A stretch of 64,000 bases of DNA from a bacterium UBP2_UBA5202 (GTDB lineage: Bacteria; Edwardsbacteria; AC1; EtOH8), in assembly GCA_002412795.1 (NCBI GenBank), contig DHVS01000016.1, positions 166,034 to 230,033 on the forward strand, written 5' to 3'. The translations under genes and the position numbers were made by a program. Below are positions 1 to 9,726 of this stretch, piece after piece (within the stretch, counting starts at the first letter, position 1; each line of letters begins with the position of its first letter). The notes beneath the pieces are model-generated. The model did no database searches. It was given only the letters and a program-made list of their open reading frames with translations, and was not told where the DNA came from.

Positions 1-1744
1 GACGCGGCCGGGAGCAGGGTGGCCTTGCCGGCCTTGGCGTCCTTAAGCATCTGCCCGGCCCGTTTCATGGCCTGGAGATCGGGAACCACCAGCCACTGCA
101 GTTTTTCGCCCAAGGCGGCCTCGATGGCCTGCTGGTAGCCAGTCTCTACCTGTATCAGTTCAGCCAGAGGGTATATCTCTGCGCCCAGTTCATTCTTTTG
201 CGACAGCAGGTGCTGGGCCCCCTGTCCGTATCCTTCATATCGTTTGTTGAGTCCGGCCAGCAGCTCCTGCTCCTTCTCCAATCCCGAAAGAAATGAGCCG
301 TTCTGAGCCAGCTGGTTGTTCAAAAGCAGCAGTTCGTCCTGGGCCTCCTTGGACTTAAGCCTCAGGCGGCTTCTTTCCTCGGCCAGCACTTCCAGGGCCT
401 TGCGCTCCACCGCTACATGTTCTATCAGCCCCAATAGTTTTTGGGCCCGTTGCTCTATCTCCTGCTGCAGGGATTTCTGCTCGGCCGAAAGCCTGGTTGA
501 TTCCTTTATAGCGCTTTCCTGGCGGCTTAATAGTATTGCTATCTGCTCCTTGCCCTCGGACTCCTTTTTAAGGGCCTCCATCAGCTCGTGGCGGGCCTCG
601 CCCAGGGCCAGCTTGGCCGAGGTCAGGCTGGACTCCAGCCGCATCAGTTCGGCCTCCCGGCCCTTGACCTGTTCGGCCATGGAAGCCAGGGAGACGGAGG
701 TCTGCTCCTGGGCGCTTTGATGCTCCTTGGAACGGGCCTCCAGCCGGTTAATGGCCGCCAGCAGGGCCTTGATCTCGCCTTCCCGGCGCTGCATGGCCTG
801 CTCCAGCCCGGACCGCCTTTCCCGGATCACCGCCAGCCGGTTCTCTGTTTTCTGGACCTCTTCCGAGACCAGCCCTATCCGGTTCTGGACCTCGGTGATC
901 TGCTCCTCGTTCTGCTCCAGGCATTCCCGGGCCCGGCCGATGGAATGTTCCTGCTCGTCAAGCTGCTGCTGCATCTCGCCCCGGCGCTGCTGCAATACCT
1001 TGATCTGGGAGGTCAGGTTCTCCCGCTCCCGGCTGAGCCGCAGATGGTCCCAGGCCGCCAGTTTCAGGTCCAGTTCCTTCAGGTCCTGCAGGAACCGGTC
1101 ATAGACCTTGGCCTTGCTGGACTGGCGCTTGAGCGACCGCAGTTTTTTCTCCACTTCCTCCACGATGTCCTGAAGGCGCAGCAGGTCCTCGTTGGTGGAT
1201 TCCAGCCGCCGTTCGGCCGTCTTCTTCTGCTGGCGGTACTTGGCCACCCCGGCCGCCTCCTCGAACAGGCTGCGGCGGATGGTGCGGTCCTCCGACAGGA
1301 TGGTCTCGATCATCTTGGGCTCTATCATCGAGTAGCTGTCGGCCCCCAGCCCGGTGTTCAAAAAAAGGTCGGTGATGTCCTTGAGCCGGCAGGTGCGGTT
1401 GTTCATCAGGTATTCGCTTTCGCCGGAACGGAACAGCCGCCTGGTTATCGAAACTTCATTATATTCCACCGCCAGTTGGCCGTCCTCGTTGGAGAAGATC
1501 AGGCTGACCTCGGCCATGGAGAGCGGCTTCTCTCCCTTGGTCCCGTTGAAGATGACGTCCTCCATCTTCTCCGATCTCAGGGTCTTGGTGCTCTGCTCGC
1601 CCAGGCACCAGCGGATGGCATCCACCACATTGGTCTTGCCGCAGCCGTTGGGCCCCACGATGGCGGTGACCCCCGATCCCGCTTCAATCGTGATCTTCTG
1701 GGGGAATGATTTGAATCCGAATATTTCCAGCCTTGAAAGATACA
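1..1744 (-). CDS. smc: Chromosome segregation protein SMC, N-terminal part (cut by window edge)
   Basis: About 581 codons are visible and the frame is still open at base 1, so the gene continues to the left. The protein opens with the SMC head (MYLSRLEIFGFKSF) and has a Walker A at residues 31-39 (GPNGCGKTN). The head continues to about residue 165 (EEAAGVAKYR), followed by a long Gln/Glu/Arg-rich coiled coil. The final visible stretch (KAGKATLLPA) resembles the beginning of the SMC hinge. Walker B and the signature motif lie outside the window. SMC, with ScpA and ScpB, compacts and segregates chromosomes; neither partner is visible here. The ATG at 1744 is chosen from the conserved N-terminus, since no strong Shine-Dalgarno precedes it. 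Confidence 0.96.
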
Positions 1745-2033
1745 TTTTGTTGCTCAGTAGTTTATTGGTCCGGGCTCAAGGGCATAGTTTATGTCCTTAT
1801 CGTGTAATTCTACCAAATTAATGTTAATACCGTCAATATAAAAAACGCGTTTAAAATAAAGGCTTTCCCCGTTGAAACTCCTCTGCCTTGTCTCGATTGA
1901 ATCCCGTACACTCAGCACTGTCCTGTCAAATCAGAAATAGAGGAGCAATTCCTTTAAATTTTCCGTCCTGTTGGACACTTCTAAAACAATAACATCCAAA
2001 GGGCTGTAGCAGGCGAAAACCTCTCGCCATACA
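1745..2033. other. Intergenic stretch without a recognisable gene
   Basis: This gap lies upstream of smc and downstream of the lipoprotein gene ending at 2097. It is AT-rich compared with the flanking smc gene. I see no conserved reading frame, RNA fold or known repeat in it. It presumably holds the smc promoter, but no convincing -35/-10 pair was identified. Confidence 0.5.
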
Positions 2034-2074
2034 AACATTAAGGTCTTGACCTTAACAGCCAAGACCTTAATGTT
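2034..2074 (-). terminator. 15-bp perfect inverted repeat, possible terminator
   Basis: Perfect arms at 2034-2048 and 2060-2074 (AACATTAAGGTCTTG and its complement) enclose an 11-nt loop. It lies 23 nt beyond the stop codon of the gene ending at 2097, the usual place for a terminator. There is no clean U-tract after the stem, so factor-independent termination is uncertain. It could instead be a 3'-stabilising stem. Confidence 0.5.
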
Positions 2075-2096
2075 CAACTATAACCCGGACTGCCGA

Positions 2097-3221
2097 TTAA
2101 AAATTATTGAGCCCGACAGCCGCATTGTAGGGATCGAGTGCTTTCTGATAGGCATAACGCATCACGATCTTTTTTGTCGCCGTATTATTTGGTATAGTCA
2201 AAACGTCATATAAACTGTCTACCACTATCTTTGCATAATAATTGGCGCTGGTTTTTATTTGATAAGCATTACCTACCGCCAAAGTAACTGAACGAGCATC
2301 GCTGGCAATACTCGGTGTCGATGTTCTCCAGCCGCCAGGGAGATCTTGAATTAGAGAAGTCCGGCCATTATAAGCCCACAGCCATTTGTCGTACAATACA
2401 ACATCCTTTGACTTAGGACTAAGCATTTGAACCGTCCCTCCTGCTGCCAATTGTGCAATAAGATCCACTTCAATAGCTGTGTTCTGATCGCTCAACAATC
2501 CCACACCTGTGTGACGCCTAATTATTGTAGTATCCTTTGCAATAGTATCAGTAGGTACTACCCAACCTATTCTTATGAAGCTAGGAGGGTTATAAGCTAA
2601 TCCGAAATTGCTGTACGAATTTATGGTTAGGCTTACCGGTGTTTTTGTGCTATCTTCAACCGAATCAACGTAAACACGATTTAATGTTTTATACCGGCTG
2701 GCCATGCCTGTGGCAACATTAAAGTTCATCATGCAATAAGTTGAATCTCCCGTCACATAAGCATAGAGAGTTAAACTGCCTTCAATTCTAGGTGAGCTCA
2801 TTACTGTTGGGCTGTTCCCCATAAGCGCGCCATCTATCATAGACCGAACCGCCATATAATATACTGTTCCCTTGTACAATATTTCTCCTGATGCCAACCG
2901 GTCAAAGGAACAAGAGTCAGTGGCTGTCAAGCCTCCTGCGATTTGATAATTAACCAAACTATCTGCGCTTAAGCCGGCAAATCCGTTTGCCCGGGTGGTG
3001 CAATAGACATAATACCCGCCAAAACCGGCATGTGATTCAGCCTCTGAGTTCGGAGTCCATTTGACTGTAATGGAATTAGTGCTTGGATAAGCCACAACTG
3101 CCGCTGGGGAATAGTCTGCCTCCATTACGCTCGTGGCCAGATCCCGTTTAGCGCATCCGTGCATTACCATTGAAAATGCACAAACACATATTAACATGAG
3201 TAGACGCTGATGACCCCGCAT
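2097..3221 (-). CDS. Exported lipoprotein of unknown function
   Basis: This 374-residue protein has a hydrophobic signal segment (LLMLICVCAFSMV) followed by a lipobox-like VMHGC at about residues 19-23, so it is probably a lipoprotein. Residues about 40-80 (SPAAVVAYPSTNSITVKWTP) look like a fibronectin type III-style beta sandwich. The rest is Ser/Thr-rich beta-type sequence that I cannot assign. AGGAGG stands 6 nt upstream of the ATG. It ends the minus-strand run of surface-protein genes and lies downstream of the C11 peptidase, which suggests a cell-envelope role. No catalytic motif was recognised, and it lacks the C-terminal sorting domain seen in its neighbours. Confidence 0.8.
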   Translation of the reverse strand: MRGHQRLLMLICVCAFSMVMHGCAKRDLATSVMEADYSPAAVVAYPSTNSITVKWTPNSEAESHAGFGGYYVYCTTRANGFAGLSADSLVNYQIAGGLTATDSCSFDRLASGEILYKGTVYYMAVRSMIDGALMGNSPTVMSSPRIEGSLTLYAYVTGDSTYCMMNFNVATGMASRYKTLNRVYVDSVEDSTKTPVSLTINSYSNFGLAYNPPSFIRIGWVVPTDTIAKDTTIIRRHTGVGLLSDQNTAIEVDLIAQLAAGGTVQMLSPKSKDVVLYDKWLWAYNGRTSLIQDLPGGWRTSTPSIASDARSVTLAVGNAYQIKTSANYYAKIVVDSLYDVLTIPNNTATKKIVMRYAYQKALDPYNAAVGLNNF

Positions 3222-3275
3222 GATAACCTCCTCATTAGTTAGGGTTTATTTTTATTTTTATTATACTGTCTTTGT

Positions 3276-5357
3276 TCACTTTACAAGGATAACGCGGCCG
3301 AACGTTGGGGCTCCGGAAGAGATGATCTTATATGTATATACCCCGCTGGCAATACCGGGCAGACAATTGTCCTGAACCCACCATTTAAAATAGTAATTAT
3401 ATCCATCCTCTGCCGACAGATATTGCTTGTCAACCATATTGGGAGTCGCAACCATCTGCCCCAGCAAATTAAAGACCGTTATCTTTGGCTGGCTGGCAGA
3501 TTTGTCTGTCACCACCCAATTTACCTCACCTGAACTGGGATTTGGCCAAGATTGCCATTTTGCAGTTTTCCCGGTATTCAAAGTCACCGGGGCGCTCCAG
3601 TAGCTTTTATTTCCTCTGCCGTCCACAGCTCGTACTTGATATTCGGAAACAGAAAGACTTTGTCGGGGCAAGGTAAAAAATGTATCTGTTGTTTGAGATA
3701 TGAACAAGCTGTCTTTTGAGTAAGCCGGGCTTTTTATATCATCTATAAAGGCCCATCCCAATGATTCTGTGCTCCAGGTCCATTTTATCCAGTGCCTTCC
3801 TGTTGGAATCTCCATGAAAAAATAATTCCAACAAGTGTCTAGATATCCTGGATATCTGGCTAATGTATCCCACCCAGCTAAAGTATCGCTGGAAATTTGG
3901 AGATAACAATACCCCTTCTGGGCCTTCATCATCCAACCAATCCCGCCATTGGTGTCCACCTCTACCGGAACTGATGTTGTAATGGATCCATTGGTTGATT
4001 TATACGCATACTCAGAAATGTAACCGGAATTGGACCCTGTTCTGACGAAACCATTTAAAACAAGTTGATTTGATCCTGCCAATTCTGCATTGTCAAAAAA
4101 AGAACTGCTGAGCCCAGAGATCCTTCTGATCTGATAGAAGATGATCCGGTTTTGATCATAGCCCCCGTTCCAGCTTAGCCGGTATCCGTCAGTTCCTGTT
4201 TTATTCAAGATAAGGTTCTGAACAATTGGGGCCGAAGAATCAGTAAGGCCTATCAAGCTGCATAAAAATAGATCCCAACTGCTCAGTTTGGTCCAGTTTA
4301 AATGCCAGTATTCATTGATCCTGCTGTTAAATCCAAAATCCGTGGCTGAAAGCCATACTGATAAACCTTTTGACCTGTCATATGCTCCGGGATTATGAAA
4401 CTCTGCTATTATGCATTTCAACAGTTTGTTTTTTAAAACTATTGCCTGCTCCGAAAGGACACCGCCAGTTCGGTCTGAAAAAAAATTTAAAACATCAAAC
4501 AGGTCGTAACTATCAAACGGGGAGTATCTTTGGGCCGAATCTGCCAGGGATTGAGCATCTATTGTTCCAGCGCTACCGAGTTGAGCTGCCTGAACTGAAA
4601 ATGTGCTGCATTCCGCCGCCCAAGCCGTTAATTTATCAAGGTTCACAGCTGAATATGTCACTCCAGGATCTGATGAATATTCAGTTCGGCAGGAATTTAC
4701 CACCTGGATGGATAGCATTTCGGGGGAAAGTATTTCAATGTCTTTAAAGGCTAGGTCGTAGGGCAACCCGCTTAACGGGAACATTGCCTGGGAGCCCACC
4801 GCAAACCTGCCTAGATTTTTGAACTCCAGCAATACTTCCGCCATCTGCATCCCACATGCATCCATGGCGATTAAATCGAAGGGCTTACCTAATTTTGTTA
4901 CAATCCCGCTGACTGCGGATCTAAGTTCCCCTTGTGAAACATACAGGTAATCAAAATACAGTTCATCATACCCGATATACTTTCCGCCTTTGCTCCATCC
5001 ATCGCCGTGATCCCATAAGACCAAAGCGTTGTATTTTGCTGGGTACCTGTCTGCCGCCCAAATGCCGAAATTCATTAATGCCTCGGGTGAGCCGCTGTTT
5101 ACATCGCCCAAATAAGCCAGCAAATGCATGCCCTTACTATCCACCTTATAACGCTTTGCCCCTTGGTCGGAATCGATCTGAACTATAAAGGTTACGCCAG
5201 GCCTGTTCTGGATTTTTTGAAGTTCGTCTAGATCTTTCAAGGCATTGCTATACAGGGAATTGTGGGACATAAAATACAGCATAACGGTCCATTGCTGGGC
5301 TTCAGCTGTAATTTCAAGGAGCAACAGCGTTATTACTACTGAAATAATTCGTTTCAT
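3276..5357 (-). CDS. Secreted clostripain-family (C11) cysteine peptidase with C-terminal sorting domain
   Basis: The 693-residue protein has a signal peptide (MKRIISVVITLLLLEITAEA) and begins its mature part with QQWTVMLYFMSHNSLY, typical of C11 peptidases. The catalytic pair is visible as LWDHGDGW (His about 117) and MDACGM (Cys about 168). A beta-sandwich region follows. The last ~90 residues (WPNPSSGEV, FNLLGQMV, SGVYTYKI, end RVILVK) form a Por/FlgD-like C-terminal sorting domain, suggesting export by a type IX-like system. An in-frame GTG at 5378 would add seven residues before the signal peptide; the ATG at 5357 fits signal-peptide architecture better. C11 enzymes usually cut after Arg or Lys; the substrate here is unknown. 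Confidence 0.88.
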   Translation of the reverse strand: MKRIISVVITLLLLEITAEAQQWTVMLYFMSHNSLYSNALKDLDELQKIQNRPGVTFIVQIDSDQGAKRYKVDSKGMHLLAYLGDVNSGSPEALMNFGIWAADRYPAKYNALVLWDHGDGWSKGGKYIGYDELYFDYLYVSQGELRSAVSGIVTKLGKPFDLIAMDACGMQMAEVLLEFKNLGRFAVGSQAMFPLSGLPYDLAFKDIEILSPEMLSIQVVNSCRTEYSSDPGVTYSAVNLDKLTAWAAECSTFSVQAAQLGSAGTIDAQSLADSAQRYSPFDSYDLFDVLNFFSDRTGGVLSEQAIVLKNKLLKCIIAEFHNPGAYDRSKGLSVWLSATDFGFNSRINEYWHLNWTKLSSWDLFLCSLIGLTDSSAPIVQNLILNKTGTDGYRLSWNGGYDQNRIIFYQIRRISGLSSSFFDNAELAGSNQLVLNGFVRTGSNSGYISEYAYKSTNGSITTSVPVEVDTNGGIGWMMKAQKGYCYLQISSDTLAGWDTLARYPGYLDTCWNYFFMEIPTGRHWIKWTWSTESLGWAFIDDIKSPAYSKDSLFISQTTDTFFTLPRQSLSVSEYQVRAVDGRGNKSYWSAPVTLNTGKTAKWQSWPNPSSGEVNWVVTDKSASQPKITVFNLLGQMVATPNMVDKQYLSAEDGYNYYFKWWVQDNCLPGIASGVYTYKIISSGAPTFGRVILVK

Positions 5358-5467
5358 GCGTTGCCTAATAAATACCACATTGGTCTGTGCAACAGAACAC
5401 CGGGTATTTATAAAGACCGGGGGAAAGCAATAATATAATAAAACTCACCCGGGTCAGAAACACTCGG

Positions 5468-6496
5468 TTAGAATGCCAAGGCGAGGGCAATGCGGTGCGC
5501 TGCCTCTAATGAACCATAATCGGCATAAGCATAATCTATCTTGGTTTTGACCATTCCAAACCCATAATGAACGCCAAAACCAAAGGTGGGACTGTAGGCA
5601 TTATCATCATCCCTGGCATCTATGTCGATCCTTATCCCGCTACGGACAAAAAACATTTTATTAAAGGAGTACTCTGCCCCGATATTTTGTTTTTCACTGC
5701 CGTCATTGGGATGAACATAGTCCAGAGCGGTAGTCAACTTATGGCTAGCCCCATCAATGAAGTCATAAGCGCATCCCAATTTATAGGTCAGCGGCAAAGA
5801 TGAAGGATGGGCCAAAACTGCTATCCTTTGGGTAGAGGTTTCAGTAATAGAAAGACCGTTGTATTGCGCGTCTGTTTCCAGGTTCCCCCCGCTGAAGACT
5901 ATATCACTGCCGAAATTGGTCATGACGGCGGCCAGACGGAGGCTTTTAAAGCCTGTTTGAGCGCTGATGCCCAGGTCCATCGCCATTGCACTGGCCTTAA
6001 TATCCCAAATGGTCTGCTGAATGTATTTGCCTACTATCCCAAAAGCTACTTTATCGGTAAGATTTCTGCCATACCCCACCGAAAACTGCCAATCGTAGCA
6101 ATTAAAGTATTCTCCGGTTCCGTCGGGATATGTGGTGTTAGTTACTTCCATTTCCCCCATGTTCAGGACGGTAATGTCAAATCCGATAGTGCCTGCGCCG
6201 CCCATTGGAACACAATAACTGATAAACTCATGCTTTGTTCCGGCCAGCCAATTATTGTGGGTAAATGATATCTCCTGCTGCTTCAGCTTGGCCAAGGCAG
6301 AAGGATTCCAATAAATGGCAGTGGCGTCATCCACCACAGCTGAAAAAGCCTCGGCCATGCCCACAGCCCGGGCACCAGCTGCAATTTTAAGGAATTGGGC
6401 CCCCGCCATGCCCACTTTGGAAAAAGTGACAGCGTGCGCCACCCCAGCCAGAAGCAGGATGACCAGTACTGCTGCTATTCTTTTCTTTAAAAACAT
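5468..6496 (-). CDS. PorV/PorQ-family outer-membrane barrel protein
   Basis: This 342-residue protein has a signal peptide (MFLKKRIAAVLVILLLAGVAHA). Its mature start is typical of the PorV/PorQ family: VGMAGAQFLKIAAGARAVGM, then VDDATAIYWNPSALA. The remainder has an alternating beta pattern ending in a terminal aromatic strand (HRIALALAF), as in outer-membrane barrels. In Bacteroidota PorV is the outer-membrane shuttle that binds C-terminal sorting domains during type IX secretion. Here it sits among three genes that encode such domains, which supports that role by context. The ATG at 6496 follows GGAGGGATTGAGGAAA; a longer upstream frame would add 31 residues before the signal peptide and is unlikely. 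Confidence 0.85.
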   Translation of the reverse strand: MFLKKRIAAVLVILLLAGVAHAVTFSKVGMAGAQFLKIAAGARAVGMAEAFSAVVDDATAIYWNPSALAKLKQQEISFTHNNWLAGTKHEFISYCVPMGGAGTIGFDITVLNMGEMEVTNTTYPDGTGEYFNCYDWQFSVGYGRNLTDKVAFGIVGKYIQQTIWDIKASAMAMDLGISAQTGFKSLRLAAVMTNFGSDIVFSGGNLETDAQYNGLSITETSTQRIAVLAHPSSLPLTYKLGCAYDFIDGASHKLTTALDYVHPNDGSEKQNIGAEYSFNKMFFVRSGIRIDIDARDDDNAYSPTFGFGVHYGFGMVKTKIDYAYADYGSLEAAHRIALALAF

Positions 6497-6606
6497 TTTC
6501 CTCAATCCCTCCAAATGTATCGCGTTATTGTTTTCGTTCCAGGTTCTTTGGGGCCGCCGGATTATAATTTGAATCCGGCGGCACTTCATATGGCTGGGTA
6601 ATTAGT

Positions 6607-9600
6607 TTACTTGATGACCGCGAATTTGCCGATATGGGTTCCTATCCCGGGAGAGCTTACATGATAAATATAAACTCCGCTGGCGATGTTCTGATTGTTC
6701 ATGGTCAGCATGGGATCCCACCAGGCTGTGCCGCCTTGGGTTTCCTGGCTGTCATTTTCGTGTTCAATTACTTTTATTAAATTGCCCGCTATGGTAAATA
6801 TCTTTATGGTGCATTTGGCCGGCAGGTTTATGAACTGTAGCTTTGAGCGCTCATTGGACATTTCCCAGCTATTGCGGACCAGATAAGGGTTGGGGACAAC
6901 CTTGACCCGGGCCCAGTCAACCGTAGTGGCCCATGAGGACTTGTTCACGGAAATCACCTGGTACTCTCCTTCGGTCGGAACTGTAACGCCAAAGGGATAG
7001 ATCCTCCAGACCTCGCCCTCTGCCGGATGAGTAGCCCAGGTCATATTCAATCCTAGTGCTGTTCTTGCCGGGTTATTGAAATACAGCCTTAGGCCGCAGA
7101 TGTTCATCCATTTGCGGGAATTGCTTGAAGCCGAATTCATAATGGTCCGTCCGGTTCCGCCCAGAGTAGCGCCAAAGTTCCACCCGCTGGTGGTTATGGC
7201 GCTCAGGCTTAAAGTATCGGATGGGATCAAAATGTTATTTGTTTCATCCCATACTTCGCAGCTCAATGTGTCGTTGCTTACCAAAGTATCTCCGCCCCCC
7301 TTAATGACGTGCCAGATGATCTTCAGCACCGATCCCCTGAAGGCCCATCTCCAGTCGGGAGTGGGATTGACCAGACAATACGCGGTGTCGGTTCCGCGAT
7401 ACAATGGTTCAACCTTAGAAACCCCGAACGAGGACGGGAAGACATTGGCCACCTGGTTTTTTACTGTTATGTAATTGTCGGAGGGAGAATACAGAAATGC
7501 CGGTTTTTCCCATCCCAATACGGTGGCATTGTAATCCATGCTTACCGTGGTCATGGGAATGATAACCGAATCATTTGCAGCCAGCACTTTGTAGGATATC
7601 TGCGGAAGATATAAACCGGTGGCATACGAAGCCCCGCGGGTAACCGGACCGAAAACCTGTTTATAAGTAGCTGTTTTTACCAGCTTGGGAGCGTCCAGCG
7701 AAGGCGTAACAAACAGGCTTTTGCGGTATGATAATCCGCTGTTGGCGGTGATCATCCAGGATGATGGCACATAATCCGCCGGATCGGTGCGCGGTATCAC
7801 CGCTTTTGAATTGGATTTTATGGCCGTTTCAAAATATTGCGGGGTTTTGCCGGTAATGGTGGTTACGTTTAGGGAATCAGTATTTTTGGTGGAATTAAAG
7901 TTTATGCCGTAGGCGGTCACAGAGTAATAATAAGTGCTCCCGTTCAGCAAATTATTATCCTCATAGGAATAGCTTAAACCGGCATTATCGGCGTCTGTCA
8001 TGAAGGCCGAATCTAAACCCTGGCTGTTAGCCAAAAGACCGGTGGTATTGCTGGCGATATAAACAGGGTTGTATTGATAATAATTGGTCAACCCCGTAAA
8101 CAAAGTATCCGGCCCGGCTACCTCCAAACCTTGTTTGGTGACCTTATATCTGTTGGCTATGTCCCACTGCGACATTAACTGCCAGGTTGAACCGTCATAG
8201 CTTTTATACAGTTTAAAGCCTTCAAAACTGTATTTACGGTAGTTGGGGTCAAACTTGCTGGCGTCCAGGGTATCCTTGGCCACCACCAGCCTGTAGTATT
8301 TAAGTCCGGCATCAAAAGCCTGCAGGCTGTCATCGGGCATGGCCCAGGAACTTTTATCCCAACTGATCAAGGCCTTGCGGTTACCCGCCACAACTTCCAG
8401 CTTCGGAGCTTTGGGCGGCCCGGGCAGCAGCCATCCGTTATCATAAATAAGCTTGGCGGTCTTGGCTTTTTGCCTGAGCTCTCTGATGGCCAGAGTATCG
8501 TGGATTGAGGGAGTATAATCGAAGTTGGCGCAGATTAGGGCCACAATGGTCTGGGCTTCGGCTCCCGGAGCCAATTTGATGGGGCCCGTGGACTCCATAA
8601 AACGCTGATCGCTGGGCGCAGGCTTGGGGTCCAACCTCCGGTAAACACCGGTTTGATAGTCATAACCGGCCATTTCCTGGTATTGTTCGATATCGGTTGG
8701 CGGATCGATGTTGCGGTTAAAAACTTTAAAGGCAAAAAGACCGATAGTATCGCCAACATTCCGGCGGAAATCTCCGTTCGGAGACACGATCGGTTGATTG
8801 GCAATTGGGCTTTCCAGGAACATGAACCCAACACAGCCAGGCTGCCTGTTCCACCCGGCTTCGCTGTTGATGCTGTTGTACTGATAGCCCATGTTGGTGG
8901 TGGAATCCCAATAACAGACGTCATTGGGGCTGGGGTCCGCCTCGCCGCCGATATCGCAGTCCGTGGTCGGGGCCAGATAAGCATCGAAAATGGTGTCGGG
9001 GCCGGTATTTTTTACCTGGAACTTAAAGAAGACAATGTCGGTGTTGGTGGGATAATTCCACTGGTAAGTGGTCTGGGTGACCTGGATCTTCAACGGCCGG
9101 CCGGTTAAATGGTTGCTGATATTATAATCGTTGTACTGGCACCAGGTGTCTTCCACCGATTTTACTGTGTCGTTGCCGTCCTTGGCGCCCCAGCCGGGCT
9201 CCAGGGACGAATAAATCCGGGCGGCGGCCGAAGTGGGGCTTACCGGCACGCCGTTAACCACTGCGCCCGGGGTATATTCGTACTTGGAATTGCTGGGATT
9301 GTACCCCTGAGTTACCAAAGTATCCAGGGTTACTCCCGGCAGGCTTCTGATGGTCTTGACCTTTCCTCCCACCCACAGACCCCAGCCAAAAACATAATTC
9401 ATCAGGGGGGGAATGGGGTCTCCGTTGGCATCCCTGGCCGGCGCGGGCCAAAGAGTAAAGGCCGTGCTTCCGCCTTCTACCTGGCTCAACTGCCCAAAGT
9501 TGGTAATACTGGTCATGACGTTGTTTTGGTACAACCCTTTCCAGTTGTAAATTTTTCCGGTATTCTGATCATTGTTTGCAACCGAGGGCAGGGCGCAGGC

Positions 9601-9675
9601 GCTGCCCGCAACCAAGGCAAATACTGCCGCCAGCAGTATGCTTAAGCCCAGGGCACGATTTAGTAGGGTTTTCAT
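6607..9675 (-). CDS. Large secreted protein with C-terminal sorting domain, function unknown
   Basis: This 1022-residue protein has a signal peptide (LGLSILLAAVFALVAGSACA) and a long region of beta-sandwich type. Two stretches (near residues 415-500 and 560-600) look like fibronectin-like repeats (GNRKALISWDKSS, LNGSTYYYSVTAYG). The final ~90 residues (VVPNPYLV, IKIFTIAGNLI, ASGVYIYHV, GKFAVIK) match the Por/FlgD-type C-terminal sorting domain. No catalytic motif is evident. AGGAGG lies 13 nt before the ATG. It lies between the TonB-dependent receptor (upstream) and PorV (downstream), all on the minus strand with short gaps, so co-transcription and a shared surface function are plausible. Confidence 0.8.
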   Translation of the reverse strand: MKTLLNRALGLSILLAAVFALVAGSACALPSVANNDQNTGKIYNWKGLYQNNVMTSITNFGQLSQVEGGSTAFTLWPAPARDANGDPIPPLMNYVFGWGLWVGGKVKTIRSLPGVTLDTLVTQGYNPSNSKYEYTPGAVVNGVPVSPTSAAARIYSSLEPGWGAKDGNDTVKSVEDTWCQYNDYNISNHLTGRPLKIQVTQTTYQWNYPTNTDIVFFKFQVKNTGPDTIFDAYLAPTTDCDIGGEADPSPNDVCYWDSTTNMGYQYNSINSEAGWNRQPGCVGFMFLESPIANQPIVSPNGDFRRNVGDTIGLFAFKVFNRNIDPPTDIEQYQEMAGYDYQTGVYRRLDPKPAPSDQRFMESTGPIKLAPGAEAQTIVALICANFDYTPSIHDTLAIRELRQKAKTAKLIYDNGWLLPGPPKAPKLEVVAGNRKALISWDKSSWAMPDDSLQAFDAGLKYYRLVVAKDTLDASKFDPNYRKYSFEGFKLYKSYDGSTWQLMSQWDIANRYKVTKQGLEVAGPDTLFTGLTNYYQYNPVYIASNTTGLLANSQGLDSAFMTDADNAGLSYSYEDNNLLNGSTYYYSVTAYGINFNSTKNTDSLNVTTITGKTPQYFETAIKSNSKAVIPRTDPADYVPSSWMITANSGLSYRKSLFVTPSLDAPKLVKTATYKQVFGPVTRGASYATGLYLPQISYKVLAANDSVIIPMTTVSMDYNATVLGWEKPAFLYSPSDNYITVKNQVANVFPSSFGVSKVEPLYRGTDTAYCLVNPTPDWRWAFRGSVLKIIWHVIKGGGDTLVSNDTLSCEVWDETNNILIPSDTLSLSAITTSGWNFGATLGGTGRTIMNSASSNSRKWMNICGLRLYFNNPARTALGLNMTWATHPAEGEVWRIYPFGVTVPTEGEYQVISVNKSSWATTVDWARVKVVPNPYLVRNSWEMSNERSKLQFINLPAKCTIKIFTIAGNLIKVIEHENDSQETQGGTAWWDPMLTMNNQNIASGVYIYHVSSPGIGTHIGKFAVIK

Positions 9676-9726
9676 ATTTGCCGTTAACCTCCTAAAGTAT
9701 TTTGTTTCAACGTTGCCGTTGATCTT

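Noticed and set aside
588..1709. 373-codon plus-strand frame
   Set aside because: It is antisense to smc; its His/Leu/Gly-rich composition mirrors the coiled-coil codons and there is no Shine-Dalgarno.
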